Source: CAZTVF01 sp964616985
Lineage (GTDB): Bacteria; Planctomycetota; Phycisphaerae; SM23-33
Length of the DNA: 33,349 nucleotides
Assembly (NCBI GenBank): GCA_964616985.1
Contig: CAZTVF010000054.1
Location: forward strand, 1-33,349
Reading direction: 5' to 3'
Part shown: positions 6,310 through 15,181 of the stretch, one piece after another
How positions within the stretch are numbered: position 1 is the first letter of the stretch
Layout of the letters: each line of letters starts with the position of its first letter
Translations under genes and position numbers: made by a program
Notes under the pieces: model-generated
The model's database searches: none
What the model was told of the DNA's origin: nothing
What the model saw: the letters and a program-made list of their open reading frames with translations, nothing else

Positions 6310-7707
6310 ATGCCCAAGCGAAACCTCATCTGGATCCTGGCTTTTGCGGCCGCGGCGATCATCATGCTGCTGGTCTCGCAGAACCACACCATCATCAACG
6401 AGATCCCCGGCACGCCGGCGAAATTCGACCCGGTGGCCGAGGCCTACCGCACGATCATCGACAACTATTACTATCCCGTCGATGACAACGTCCTCCGCCG
6501 CGAGGCCATCGGCGCGATGGTGGCCAAGCTGGACGAATACTCCCGCTATTTCCCGTCGGGCAAGAGCGAGCTGTTCGCGGACCGCATGGAAGGCCTCGAG
6601 TGCGGCGTGGGGCTCAAGCTCGATTTCACCGGCGGGCGGTGCACCATCCTGGGCCCCCTGCCCCATTCGCCCGCGCACGAGGCCGGCCTCTGCCGCGGCG
6701 ACCGAATCCTCGAGATCGACGGCCTGGACGCCGGGGAGATGACCCCGGCCGCCGTCAACGAGATGCTCCAGTCGCCCGGCACGGCCGAGGTGGCCATCAC
6801 CGTGATGCGCGAGGATCAGAAGAGGACGTTCCGCCTCGCCCGCGGCCGCTTCCCCGTCGAAAGCATCGAGGGTCTCTACCGCGGGGCGGCCGGCGCGTGG
6901 GTTTACATGGCCGATAACGCGGCGGGCATCGCGTACATCCGGATCAAGGAGATCCTGCCGCGCACGGCCGAGCACCTGCAGTCGGCCTTGCGGCAGATCG
7001 AGCCCATCCGCGCCCTGGTGCTGGACCTTCGGGACAATCCCGGCGGAGGCCTGGCCGGGGCGGTGGAGATCGCCGACCTGTTCCTCCGCGAGGGCACGAT
7101 CGTCACGGTGATCAACAACAAGCACCAGCTCGAGCGGCACGTGGCCCACGAGCGGGGCACGGCCCCCGACAACATCTCCATCGCGGTGCTGATCAACGGC
7201 AACACGGCCTCGGCGGCCGAGATCGTCGCCGGCGCCCTGGAGAACAACGGGCGGGCCGCCATGGTCGGTCGCCGCACGTGCGGCAAGGGCTGCATCCAGA
7301 GCATGATCGTCCTGCCGGGCAACCTGGGGCGGATGAACCTGACGACGGCGGAGTTCTACATCGACCCCGCGCGCCCGGTGGCCAAGGCCAAGGGTCGCAA
7401 GACCTGGGGCGTCGCGCCGCACGTGGAGGTGGACTTGTCGTCCGAGGCCGCCGCGCAGCTGGCCAGGCTGCACGCGGCCGAGCAGGTGCTCCACCCGTAC
7501 CACTCGACGACGCTGCCGTCGACCCTGCCGGCGGACTTCGACAAGGACTCGCCGACGATGGCGATGAAGCTCGACGCGCAGCTGCAGGCCGCCATCGCGC
7601 TATTGCGCAGCCCCGCGCGATACACCGAGGTGATGGCCGAGGCCGCCGCCCAGCGCGTCCGCGCCCGCCAGGCCGCCACGCAGCCCGCCACCGCGGCGAC
7701 GCCGTGA
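6310..7707 (+). CDS. S41 family carboxy-terminal processing protease (CtpA-like)
   Basis: 465 residues. An N-terminal hydrophobic segment (residues 6-22) serves as signal anchor, so the enzyme faces the periplasm. A PDZ domain at about 95-180 contains the LECGVGL and RGDRILEIDG motifs. The S41 protease core follows, with the LDLRDNPGGGL signature (239-248), GNTASAAEIVAGAL containing the nucleophile Ser301, and GKGCIQ containing the general base Lys326. This serine/lysine dyad and domain order match tail-specific proteases, which trim C-termini of exported or membrane proteins. The C-terminal tail after residue 410 is Ala-rich and variable. tsaD starts 34 bases downstream on the same strand and may be cotranscribed. 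Confidence 0.92.
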   Translation: MPKRNLIWILAFAAAAIIMLLVSQNHTIINEIPGTPAKFDPVAEAYRTIIDNYYYPVDDNVLRREAIGAMVAKLDEYSRYFPSGKSELFADRMEGLECGVGLKLDFTGGRCTILGPLPHSPAHEAGLCRGDRILEIDGLDAGEMTPAAVNEMLQSPGTAEVAITVMREDQKRTFRLARGRFPVESIEGLYRGAAGAWVYMADNAAGIAYIRIKEILPRTAEHLQSALRQIEPIRALVLDLRDNPGGGLAGAVEIADLFLREGTIVTVINNKHQLERHVAHERGTAPDNISIAVLINGNTASAAEIVAGALENNGRAAMVGRRTCGKGCIQSMIVLPGNLGRMNLTTAEFYIDPARPVAKAKGRKTWGVAPHVEVDLSSEAAAQLARLHAAEQVLHPYHSTTLPSTLPADFDKDSPTMAMKLDAQLQAAIALLRSPARYTEVMAEAAAQRVRARQAATQPATAATP

Positions 7708-7741
7708 TATCAGGGTGACGCCGCGCAGGCACGAGGAAGTT

Positions 7742-8809
7742 ATGAGTTCACCTACATACATCTTGGGTGTGGAATCGAGCTGCGACGAGACCAGCTGCGC
7801 CGTCGTCGCCGACGGCCGCGAGGTCCTCTCGAACGTCGTCGCCAGCCAGATCGAGCTGCACGCCCGCTTCGGCGGCGTCGTGCCCGAGATCGCCAGCCGC
7901 GCCCACGTTGAAGCCGTCAACACCGTCATCGCCGAGACGCTGCACAAGAGCGGCATCGCCCCGGCCGACCTCACCGCCGTCGCCGTCACGCACGAGCCGG
8001 GCCTCATCGGCTCGCTGCTGGTGGGCCTGATGGCGGCCAAGACGCTGGCGTGGGTGTGGGACAAGCCGCTGATCGGCGTCAACCACGTGTACGCCCACGC
8101 CTACTCGCCCCGCCTCAACGCCGAGCCCATCGAGTACCCCGCCGCCGCCCTGGTATGCTCCGGCGGGCACACGGCCTTGTACCGCTGCCGCTCGCCCATC
8201 GAGCTGGAACTGCTGGGCACGACCATCGACGACGCCGCCGGCGAGGCCTTCGACAAGGTCGCCAGCATCCTGGACCTGGGCTTCCCGGGCGGGCCGCTGC
8301 TGGACAAGGCCGCCCGCGGCGGCAACCCCAAGGCGGTGGAATTCCCCCGCTCGCTGCTGCACGGCGAGAGCCTCGACTTCTCCTTCAGCGGCATCAAGAC
8401 GGCCGTGCTCTACCACGTCAACGGGCAGCCGGGCGTGCTGCGAAGGCAGCCCCAGGCCGCCCCCGCCGCCGCGTCCAAGGGCATCGCGAACCTCTCCCCG
8501 CAGGAGATCGCCGACATCGCCGCCAGCTTCCAGGCCGCCGTCGTGGACGTGCTGCGGATCAAGGTCCGCCGGGCCGTCAGGCTCATCGGGGCCAAGACCA
8601 TCGTCGTCGGCGGGGGCGTGTCCGCCAACTCCGCGCTCCGCGCGGGCCTGGGCGAACTGGCCAAGAAACTCCGCTGCACGCTCCGCCTGCCGGAGCTCAA
8701 GCACTGCGTCGACAACGGCGCCATGATCGCCGGCCTCGGTTACCACTACCTCCAGGCCGGCAAGCTCGCCGACATCTCCCTGGAGGCGCACGCTACGGTC
8801 CGACGGTGA
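7742..8809 (+). CDS. tsaD: tRNA N6-adenosine threonylcarbamoyltransferase TsaD
   Basis: 355 residues, the normal TsaD length. It transfers the threonylcarbamoyl group to A37 of ANN-decoding tRNAs, working with TsaB, TsaE and TsaC. It has the N-terminal ASKHA ATP-binding motif GVESSCDETS, the metal-binding HVYAH motif (His115 and His119), GGHTALY, the DDAAGEAFDKVA motif, FSFSGIKTA, GGVSANSALR, and a C-terminal CVDNGAMIAGLGYH containing the third metal-ligand aspartate. The ATG at 7742 is chosen because GAGG precedes it and the sequence then starts with the conserved YILGVESSCDETS. A longer reading frame from a GTG at 7715 has no family match. Confidence 0.97.
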   Translation: MSSPTYILGVESSCDETSCAVVADGREVLSNVVASQIELHARFGGVVPEIASRAHVEAVNTVIAETLHKSGIAPADLTAVAVTHEPGLIGSLLVGLMAAKTLAWVWDKPLIGVNHVYAHAYSPRLNAEPIEYPAAALVCSGGHTALYRCRSPIELELLGTTIDDAAGEAFDKVASILDLGFPGGPLLDKAARGGNPKAVEFPRSLLHGESLDFSFSGIKTAVLYHVNGQPGVLRRQPQAAPAAASKGIANLSPQEIADIAASFQAAVVDVLRIKVRRAVRLIGAKTIVVGGGVSANSALRAGLGELAKKLRCTLRLPELKHCVDNGAMIAGLGYHYLQAGKLADISLEAHATVRR

Positions 8810-8814
8810 GTTTC

Positions 8815-8847
8815 ACCGCGGAGATCGCAGAGAACGCAGAGAGAGGA
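8815..8847. repeat. GCAGAGA-rich intergenic repeat
   Basis: A short ACCGCGGAGATCGCAGAGAACGC-type run with repeated GCAGAGA units just after tsaD. It resembles a widespread intergenic repeat type. No second copy is seen in this window. Confidence 0.4.
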
Positions 8848-8944
8848 ATAGAAAGAAGAGAGTAACCTCAGCGGTTCGTGGCGCATACTGGGGGGTGAGC
8901 ACTACATCCACAGGCGGGCTGCTTTTAAGCCGGTGCCATCGCGG

Positions 8945-9188
8945 ACGGAGACAAATCGGTGCCACCCCCAAACTCGTTTGGGGGTGAGAACAGCCACCGA
9001 CACCCACTGCGTCAAGACCCCCGGCATGGTCACTTCAGTGACCCATGCACCGCCGACAATCCACGTAGCACGATCGCCATCGCCGATCCTACGTGGGGCT
9101 CCGCTGAGCACTCGTATTCCACCACCGGCAAACGCCCGCCGACCCGCTCTCGCCTTCGCACCCCCAAACAAGTTTGGGGGTGGCACCG
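8945..9188 (+). repeat. Hairpin-bounded ~245-bp element, copy 1
   Basis: It is bounded on the left by a GGTGCCACCCCCAAAC-type hairpin (8959-8988 area) and on the right by the same hairpin (9159-9187). It contains an internal palindrome GGTCACTTCAGTGACC (9029-9044 area). A close copy lies in reverse orientation at 24455-24703, with matching order of all internal blocks. It carries no protein gene. It fills most of the tsaD-hydrolase gap (8810-9288). Confidence 0.8.
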
Positions 9189-9288
9189 CGCACTCCAATA
9201 CTGGAAAGCGCGAAACCGCTGTAATCGCGGAGGGCGGCCTCGCATAATGTATGGGTGTCAATGTCTGATCACCTTGCAGGAGTTGTCC

Positions 9289-10593
9289 ATGATCCGCCTG
9301 ATCGTCCTGATCCTCGTGGCGTTGATGCTAATGGCCCCCAAGGCGTTCGCGCAGTCCACCTCCAAGCCCGCCGCTTCGCCCCCGCCGCTGCCGGAGTGGA
9401 CGCAGTATCCCACCCGCAAGGACCCCGTCAGCAAGTGGACCGTCGGCGCCGTGCGCGCCAACGGCGACCTCAAAGGTTTCGAGGCCAAGCTGATCTCCCA
9501 GGACTGGGGCGGCGTGTGGGAGCACGGCATCCAGGTCGCCGCGCCGACCAAGCCGCTGGTGGACGACCTGGCCGTGATCTTCATCATGAGCCATCCCGGC
9601 CAGCTCGGAAACGTGTACGAATCGGCCACCAAGATCGGCCTGCCCTGCGCGGGCATGGGCGGCATTCCGTGCAAATCGTTCGGCCAGGTGGGCGAGGCGG
9701 CCCTGATGGCCGGGGCGATGATGTCGCTTAAGACCGGCGACTCCAATTTCGCCATCTTCGCCCCGCTGGTGCGGGCGGCTGTGCGGGCGATGGATTGCAT
9801 CGAGGCCGAGTCGCCCAAGGCCCTCGGCCAGCCCATCAAGCGGTTCATCCTGGTGGGGCATTCCAAGGCGGGCGGCACGGCCTGGTGGTCGGGGATCGTC
9901 GACCCCCGCGTGGCCGGCATCGTCGTCATCGGCGCCGACCTGCTGAACACCCAGGCCCAGAACGAGGTCTATCCCACCATGGACCTCAACGGCTACATGC
10001 CCAAGGGCACGCCGCCGATGGCACGTGACGCCTTCATGAAGATACTCTACGAAGCCGACCCCTATCCCTGGCGTGAGAAGCTCACGATGCCCAAGCTCAT
10101 CATCCAGGGCGCCAACGACGAGCACTTCGTCACCGGCGCGACCCGGTTCTATTACGACGCCCTGCCCGGCGGCAAATGGGTGCTCAACCTGCCCAACGCC
10201 ACGCATGGCGGCGCGGGCGAGGCCGGCGAGATGCCCCACACGCAGACGGCGGCGACGATCCTGGCGTTCGCCAAGTCCATTGCGGCCAAGAAGCCCCTGC
10301 CGGAGCTCAAGGCGAAGTTCGAGCCTGCCGGCGGCAAGCTCACGGTCAACCTCGAGTGCCCCGCGGCGGCCAAGCAGGTGCTGCTGTGGACGGCGGAGAA
10401 TTCTTCGCAGGATTTCCGCTACGCCAAGTGGACCAGCCAGCCCGTCACCGCCGCCCCTTCGCCCGCCTGGAAGGCGACGGCCGAGACGCCCCTGCCCGCC
10501 GGCAAGCACCTCGCCGCCTTCGTCTCAGCCGAGCTCGAGCAGGACGGCCTGACCTTCTGGCTCTCGACGCTGATCCACGTGGTCAAGCCATAG
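9289..10593 (+). CDS. Secreted alpha/beta hydrolase, PhoPQ-activated pathogenicity-related (PqaA/PF10142-like) family
   Basis: 434 residues. A Sec signal peptide MIRLIVLILVALMLMAPKAFAQ is followed by an alpha/beta-hydrolase body. The likely nucleophile is Ser192 in GHSKAGGTAWW, the acid Asp277 in IIQGANDEHF, and the histidine His306 in NATHGG. The PYPWREKLTMPKLIIQGANDEHF segment and the small C-terminal beta domain match the PhoPQ-activated family. The name comes from the Salmonella homologue; the substrate is unknown. AGGAG lies seven bases before the ATG. The reading frame stays open upstream to 8959, but that part is translated repeat sequence and is excluded. The next gene is on the opposite strand. 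Confidence 0.82.
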   Translation: MIRLIVLILVALMLMAPKAFAQSTSKPAASPPPLPEWTQYPTRKDPVSKWTVGAVRANGDLKGFEAKLISQDWGGVWEHGIQVAAPTKPLVDDLAVIFIMSHPGQLGNVYESATKIGLPCAGMGGIPCKSFGQVGEAALMAGAMMSLKTGDSNFAIFAPLVRAAVRAMDCIEAESPKALGQPIKRFILVGHSKAGGTAWWSGIVDPRVAGIVVIGADLLNTQAQNEVYPTMDLNGYMPKGTPPMARDAFMKILYEADPYPWREKLTMPKLIIQGANDEHFVTGATRFYYDALPGGKWVLNLPNATHGGAGEAGEMPHTQTAATILAFAKSIAAKKPLPELKAKFEPAGGKLTVNLECPAAAKQVLLWTAENSSQDFRYAKWTSQPVTAAPSPAWKATAETPLPAGKHLAAFVSAELEQDGLTFWLSTLIHVVKP

Positions 10594-10691
10594 GGCCGAG
10601 TTTTGGAGGGGCGGCGTTCCTGCCTCCGGCAGTGAGCGACATGATTTCCTGGCGGTTGGCAAGAGCCAGGCCATATGTCGTGCGACGGCCA

Positions 10692-10800
10692 TTTTGGAGT
10701 GCGGTGGCACAGGCCGCGCAGCGGCCGCGACACCGCTTTGGATCTGTCGGACGCAACGGCGCCTGAATCCATAGCGGCGTCGTTGCCGCCGCACTCCATA
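10692..10800. repeat. GC-rich element with TGGAGTGCGG ends, short copy
   Basis: The left end TTTTGGAGTGCGGTGGC and right end TTGCCGCCGCACTCCATA form terminal inverted repeats. Inner CCGCTTTGGAT is shared with the copies at 15248-15415 and 33131-33268. At 109 bp this is the shortest copy. It sits between the 3' ends of two convergent genes. Confidence 0.75.
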
Positions 10801-10819
10801 TGGCGCAGCCCCGTTGGAG

Positions 10820-11188
10820 TCACTGTGGATCATTCGAGTCGGGGCATGTTTCCGCCGGTTCGGTCGCGGGCTCGCAGTCGTTCTCGTCGCAGGCGGGCTG
10901 CGGAGGCTCCGGCCTGGCGGGCAGAGAGGCGGCCATGATGACGATCCTGGAGCCCGGGGGCACACGGATCTCTGTGAGCTTGTGTCGCGTGCCGAGGATA
11001 CAGTCTTTCCGTTCGGAGTTGGTGATCTGCACGTGGCCGGCCTGCGCGTTGGTGATGTCGAAGTACAGCGGCGGCGGCTCGCCCCCGGCCTCGGCGACAA
11101 CCTGCACGGTCGTGGAGTGACACCCGGCCCCGGCCAGACCCACCGCAAACAGCCCCACGACGCCCGCCGCCAGAAATCTGCGTCCCAT
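10820..11188 (-). CDS. Small predicted lipoprotein, function unknown
   Basis: 122 residues from the ATG at 11188, which is preceded by GGTAGGA. The N-terminus, MGRRFLAAGVVGLFAVGLAGAGC, is a lipoprotein-type signal with a Cys at 23, although the lipobox (AGAGC) is not ideal. The mature part, STTVQVVAEAGGEPPPLYFDITNAQAGHVQITNSERKD, could form a small beta domain. It ends in a Cys/Pro/Glu-rich tail. I recognise no family. It is transcribed divergently from the large secreted protein at 11375; the 186-bp gap between them must hold both promoters. Confidence 0.6.
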   Translation of the reverse strand: MGRRFLAAGVVGLFAVGLAGAGCHSTTVQVVAEAGGEPPPLYFDITNAQAGHVQITNSERKDCILGTRHKLTEIRVPPGSRIVIMAASLPARPEPPQPACDENDCEPATEPAETCPDSNDPQ

Positions 11189-11374
11189 ATTCCTACCCTT
11201 TCGTCCCGGCCTGTCGTTAGAATCGACCCGATGAAGGTCCGCAGAATAACGCGCCTCGCCGTGTGCGACAATCTTGCCTTTGTTGCCTTGACACACAAAA
11301 ACCTCCCGGCGAGGACGAGGTTTCACTATCTGCGGACCGCGCCCCCATTACGCCCTTAGCCTGGAATTACCGCA

Positions 11375-14300
11375 ATGAGTGCAACCGACCCTGGCTTCTT
11401 CCGTCGCCCGCTGCTGGCAGGTTCCCTGATCCTGGCGATGCTGGCCGCTGCCGCCGGCGCCGCCGACACGCCCACCTCCTCCGGCGAGGCGTCGCGCGTG
11501 GAGATCCCCCTCTTCCGCATCCCGGTGATGAAGACGCCGCCGAAGATCGACGGCGTGATGGAGGAGGGCGAGTGGGAGGACGCCTCCGCCCTCTCGTGCT
11601 TCTGGTACTGGGCCTTCCCCGGCGGGCACTACGACTTCCTCGCCCCCTTCGAGACCCAGCTGCAGGTCTACATGGCCTATGACAAGGACACCATGTACAT
11701 GGCCTGGAGCTCGCCGGTATTCCCCAACGGCTCGTGGCTGCGGGCCCGCGGCCGCTTTCCCGACGTGATCGAGCACCCGCTGTACGGCATCTATCGCGAC
11801 GACTACGTCGGGATGGGCTTCCGCCCGTACCACGACGACGTCAAGACATACCGCATGGGCGGGTTCGGCTGGTTCGTCAACCCCACCAGCGTCGTCGGCG
11901 ACAGCGGCCCGCAGTTCGAGCCCGACGGCGGCGTGAAGTGGAAGTCGGACATCGTCACGCGATCCAATGTCACCGGCTCGCGGTGGGTGCAGGAGATGGC
12001 CATCCCGCTGAAGAACCTCGTCGTCGGCCCCTACACGGGCAAGGATGAGAACGGCGCCGAGGTCCTCCGCCTGCCCATCGCCGACGGCACGCAATGGCTG
12101 TTCCGCCTGGACCGCTGCAGCGGCGAGTGGGGCCACCGCGGCTTTCACAACAAGTTCTACGACGGCACCAGCCGCCTCATCTTCGACAGCTCCTGCGTCA
12201 GCGTGCAGGTCAACGAACTGGGGCCGATCATGGAGGACATCCTGGACGTCCAGCTGACGCTCAAGAACCACTCCAACCGCAGCGAGACCGTGCAGCTGGG
12301 CGTCTTCGTCGAGTCGGCCGAGGGCAATATCTACTCCAGCTTCGCCGACAAGCAGCTCAAGGAAGGCCTGGTCGAACTGGTGCCCGGCGAGGTGAAAAAG
12401 CTCCGCCTGCGCAAGCCCCTGCCGGGCATCACCGTCAGCGGCAACGTGCTGTGGTTCGACGTGCGGTCTGCCGGCAAGGTGGCCAAGCCCATCTTCCGCA
12501 CGCGGCTGGTGACGTTCCACAGCCAGGAGCTGCCGAACTTCAAGAAATGGCACATCGAGGGCATCTCGATGAACCGCCCGCCGCGCAAGGACTTCGACGT
12601 GCGGCTGGACTACTCACACCACACCAACAAGATCTCCGTCGTGCTGGACACCGGGGTTTACGGCTCGACCGAGGCCGCCCGCACGGCCGTGGAGGCCAAG
12701 CTCACCATCATCGACCCCAACGACGAGGACAAGGAGATCGTCACGCAGAAGGCCAAGTTCACCGGCGCCTTCGCGTGCTTCCTGTCGGACCTGCCCAAGC
12801 TCAAGCCCAACCAGGAATACAAGGTGTCGATCCTGCTGATGGACCGCAACATGCGGATCGTCGGCGAGGAGAACACCAGCTTCGTCAACAAGGTCGAAGA
12901 GTGGATGGGCAACAAGATCGGCCTGGAGGACGTGGTGTGGGAGCCCTACACCGCCATCGAGCAAAAGCCTCAAGGTCTCGAGACGCTCAAGCACCGCATC
13001 ACGCTGGACGCCTCGGGCCTGCCGGCGCAGATCGACATCAAGCCCGACCTGCGCGAACTGCCGCTGGAGGTCCGCGGCGCGGGGGCCCAGCCCTCGCCGC
13101 AGCAGCTGCTGGAGATCGGCCGCGGGCCGCAGCTTCGCGCGCCGCTGCGGCTGCAGGCCATTGTCGACGGCAAGGCCGTGCCCGCCACCGTCGTCGCCCC
13201 GGCCAAGCTGGTGCGCCAGTGGAAGAGCGAGTTTGAGTACGCCGCCAAGCTCAAGGTCGGGCCGGTGGACGTGGACCTGGTGACGCAGTACGACTGCGAC
13301 GGCGCGATGACGTGCCGCATGACCTACGGCAGCGGGGCCCCGGCCGAGATCGACGCCCTGGAGATGCTGATGGACGTCAGCGGGCCGATGGACCTCAAGG
13401 GCAGCCCCACGGCCAAGGGCATCATCTGGGACTCGGCCAAGCACGACATGGAGCTGTATTACAGCCACTTCGTGCCGTGGTTCCGCTTCGGCTCGAACGA
13501 GCGTGCGTTCGCGTGGATCTGCGACAACGAGAAGCCCTGGATGCTCGACCGCAACGGTTCGTCGATGACGCTGGAACGCAACGACGCCAACGAGATCACC
13601 TGGCGGGTGAAGTTCGTCAACTGCCGCCGCAACGTGCAGGGCCAGCGGACGATTGAGTTTATGGTGCTCACCAGCCCCTCCAAGCCCCGCCCGGTGAACT
13701 ACCGCCAGTACGCCTGGCTATTCCGCAGCGACACGTGGTCGCACGAGTACATGATGAACGTGTGCCTGCTGCCGGAGTCCATCGCGAGGATGAACGAGAG
13801 CGGGCCGGCGAAGTTCGGCCCCAGGTTCGTGCCCTACAAGGACGCCAACGACTACCTTCGCCGCGACCGCAAGATGGCCGTCAACGCACCGGACGACCTG
13901 CCGGAGGAGAAGTACGACACCTACCGCAGCGAGACGGGCCCGTGGAACCGCTACGGCCTGTGCCGCAACAACGGCGTGCACACCATGCTCGACCGCTTCT
14001 TCGAGGACAAGATGGTGTACTACATGGAGAAGCAGATCCGCGTGGGACGCCGCTGCGGTTTCTGGTGGGATGAATACTGGCCGATGCACTCGCCGTCGAA
14101 CCAGTCGGACAAGCTCGCCACCGGCGACGCGTACATGCGCGACCCCAACGAGGTGAAGGAAAACGAGCTGCCCTGGCACCGCGGCTTCCTGCACATGTAC
14201 ATGCGCAGCACGCTCAAACGCCTCGCCCGCACCTTCGCCGTCAACAACCTGCCCCAGCGCAACGGCATCTGGGCCAACGAGGCCGGCATCGCGTGGGAAT

Positions 14301-15181
14301 CGTTCGCCTGGGACACCAACCTCGTCGAGTGGGCCGGCAGCGACCACAACTCCTACGACCTCGACAGCGTCGTCTGCTACAGCGCGACCGAGATGCGGAA
14401 CTTCCGCCAGAACCACACGGGCCTGGTCAGCCGCATCCTGCCCGGCTACGGCGGAAAGAAATTCCCGCCCCAGCCCGGCGATGACAAGAAGTTCGACCGG
14501 CAGTACTTTGGCCGCGGGCTGCTGTACGACGTGGGCGTCAGCTTCGACGGCCCGCACGGCACGATCCGCCACCCCGACGAGGGCGTGCGGTTGCTGAACC
14601 AGATGCTCGATTTCGGCTACTTCGACGAGCCCAACTGCGAGTACCTGCCCTACTGGCGAAACCGGGCGTGGGTTCGCTACGGCCCCGACTACCCGCCCGA
14701 CGCCAACTTCACCGTCTTCACCGAACCGCCCCAGCGGCGGGTGTTCGTGACCGTGTACCGCCACCCCGTCGAAGTGAACGGGCGCAAGGGAGTGCAGGCG
14801 ATCTTCGTGATCATGAACGAGAGCGAAGTGCCCGTCCGCAGCGACCTGCGGATCCTGGACCCCAAGCGCCTCTTCGGCGGCCCCAACGGCCTGACGCTGG
14901 GCGAGGTGGTGGAGGAACTGAAGAAGGTTGATCCGCTCGAGGCGAAGATGCTCGAAGCCTGGGGCGGCGGCGGTCAGATCGTGCTCAAGGACCTGGATAA
15001 CGGGCGGTACGTCGCCCGAAGCGACAGCGAACAGAAGGCCGGTGGCGCGGCGGGCGCGGGTGGCGTCGCCAAAGAGGCGGACGTACCGTCCGCCGCTAAA
15101 GGCGAGGTGTACGGACCCGTGTACGTTCGTCCCCATGATTACCGCATCCTCTACGGCCGCTGGCTGGAGGGACAGAAGTGA
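11375..15181 (+). CDS. Large secreted CBM9-like plus GH123/DUF6067-like protein
   Basis: 1268 residues with a signal peptide (about 1-30: RRPLLAGSLILAMLAAAAGAAD). Residues about 48-275 form a CBM9-like carbohydrate-binding domain, opening with PPKIDGVMEEGEWEDA and including DDYVGMGFRPY. An Ig-like spacer (about 280-370) follows. The remaining ~890 residues resemble DUF6067/GH123-type glycoside hydrolase proteins: a beta region with GLPAQIDIKPDLRELPLEVR, a barrel region containing GFWWDEYW (Asp899-Glu900), and a C-terminal beta domain ending in PVYVRPHDYRILYGRW. In characterised GH123 enzymes an adjacent Asp-Glu pair drives substrate-assisted hydrolysis of N-acetylgalactosaminides, so the DE pair is a candidate active site. 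That is inference. The stop overlaps the GTG of the next ORF (GTGA). Confidence 0.75.
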   Translation: MSATDPGFFRRPLLAGSLILAMLAAAAGAADTPTSSGEASRVEIPLFRIPVMKTPPKIDGVMEEGEWEDASALSCFWYWAFPGGHYDFLAPFETQLQVYMAYDKDTMYMAWSSPVFPNGSWLRARGRFPDVIEHPLYGIYRDDYVGMGFRPYHDDVKTYRMGGFGWFVNPTSVVGDSGPQFEPDGGVKWKSDIVTRSNVTGSRWVQEMAIPLKNLVVGPYTGKDENGAEVLRLPIADGTQWLFRLDRCSGEWGHRGFHNKFYDGTSRLIFDSSCVSVQVNELGPIMEDILDVQLTLKNHSNRSETVQLGVFVESAEGNIYSSFADKQLKEGLVELVPGEVKKLRLRKPLPGITVSGNVLWFDVRSAGKVAKPIFRTRLVTFHSQELPNFKKWHIEGISMNRPPRKDFDVRLDYSHHTNKISVVLDTGVYGSTEAARTAVEAKLTIIDPNDEDKEIVTQKAKFTGAFACFLSDLPKLKPNQEYKVSILLMDRNMRIVGEENTSFVNKVEEWMGNKIGLEDVVWEPYTAIEQKPQGLETLKHRITLDASGLPAQIDIKPDLRELPLEVRGAGAQPSPQQLLEIGRGPQLRAPLRLQAIVDGKAVPATVVAPAKLVRQWKSEFEYAAKLKVGPVDVDLVTQYDCDGAMTCRMTYGSGAPAEIDALEMLMDVSGPMDLKGSPTAKGIIWDSAKHDMELYYSHFVPWFRFGSNERAFAWICDNEKPWMLDRNGSSMTLERNDANEITWRVKFVNCRRNVQGQRTIEFMVLTSPSKPRPVNYRQYAWLFRSDTWSHEYMMNVCLLPESIARMNESGPAKFGPRFVPYKDANDYLRRDRKMAVNAPDDLPEEKYDTYRSETGPWNRYGLCRNNGVHTMLDRFFEDKMVYYMEKQIRVGRRCGFWWDEYWPMHSPSNQSDKLATGDAYMRDPNEVKENELPWHRGFLHMYMRSTLKRLARTFAVNNLPQRNGIWANEAGIAWESFAWDTNLVEWAGSDHNSYDLDSVVCYSATEMRNFRQNHTGLVSRILPGYGGKKFPPQPGDDKKFDRQYFGRGLLYDVGVSFDGPHGTIRHPDEGVRLLNQMLDFGYFDEPNCEYLPYWRNRAWVRYGPDYPPDANFTVFTEPPQRRVFVTVYRHPVEVNGRKGVQAIFVIMNESEVPVRSDLRILDPKRLFGGPNGLTLGEVVEELKKVDPLEAKMLEAWGGGGQIVLKDLDNGRYVARSDSEQKAGGAAGAGGVAKEADVPSAAKGEVYGPVYVRPHDYRILYGRWLEGQK

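Noticed and set aside
8959..9288. 110-codon upstream extension of the secreted hydrolase
   Set aside because: It is translated repeat sequence, while an ATG with AGGAG and a perfect signal peptide lies at 9289.
11288..11293. TTGACA box upstream of the large secreted protein
   Set aside because: No -10 box lies at a 16-18 base spacing, so I do not call a promoter.
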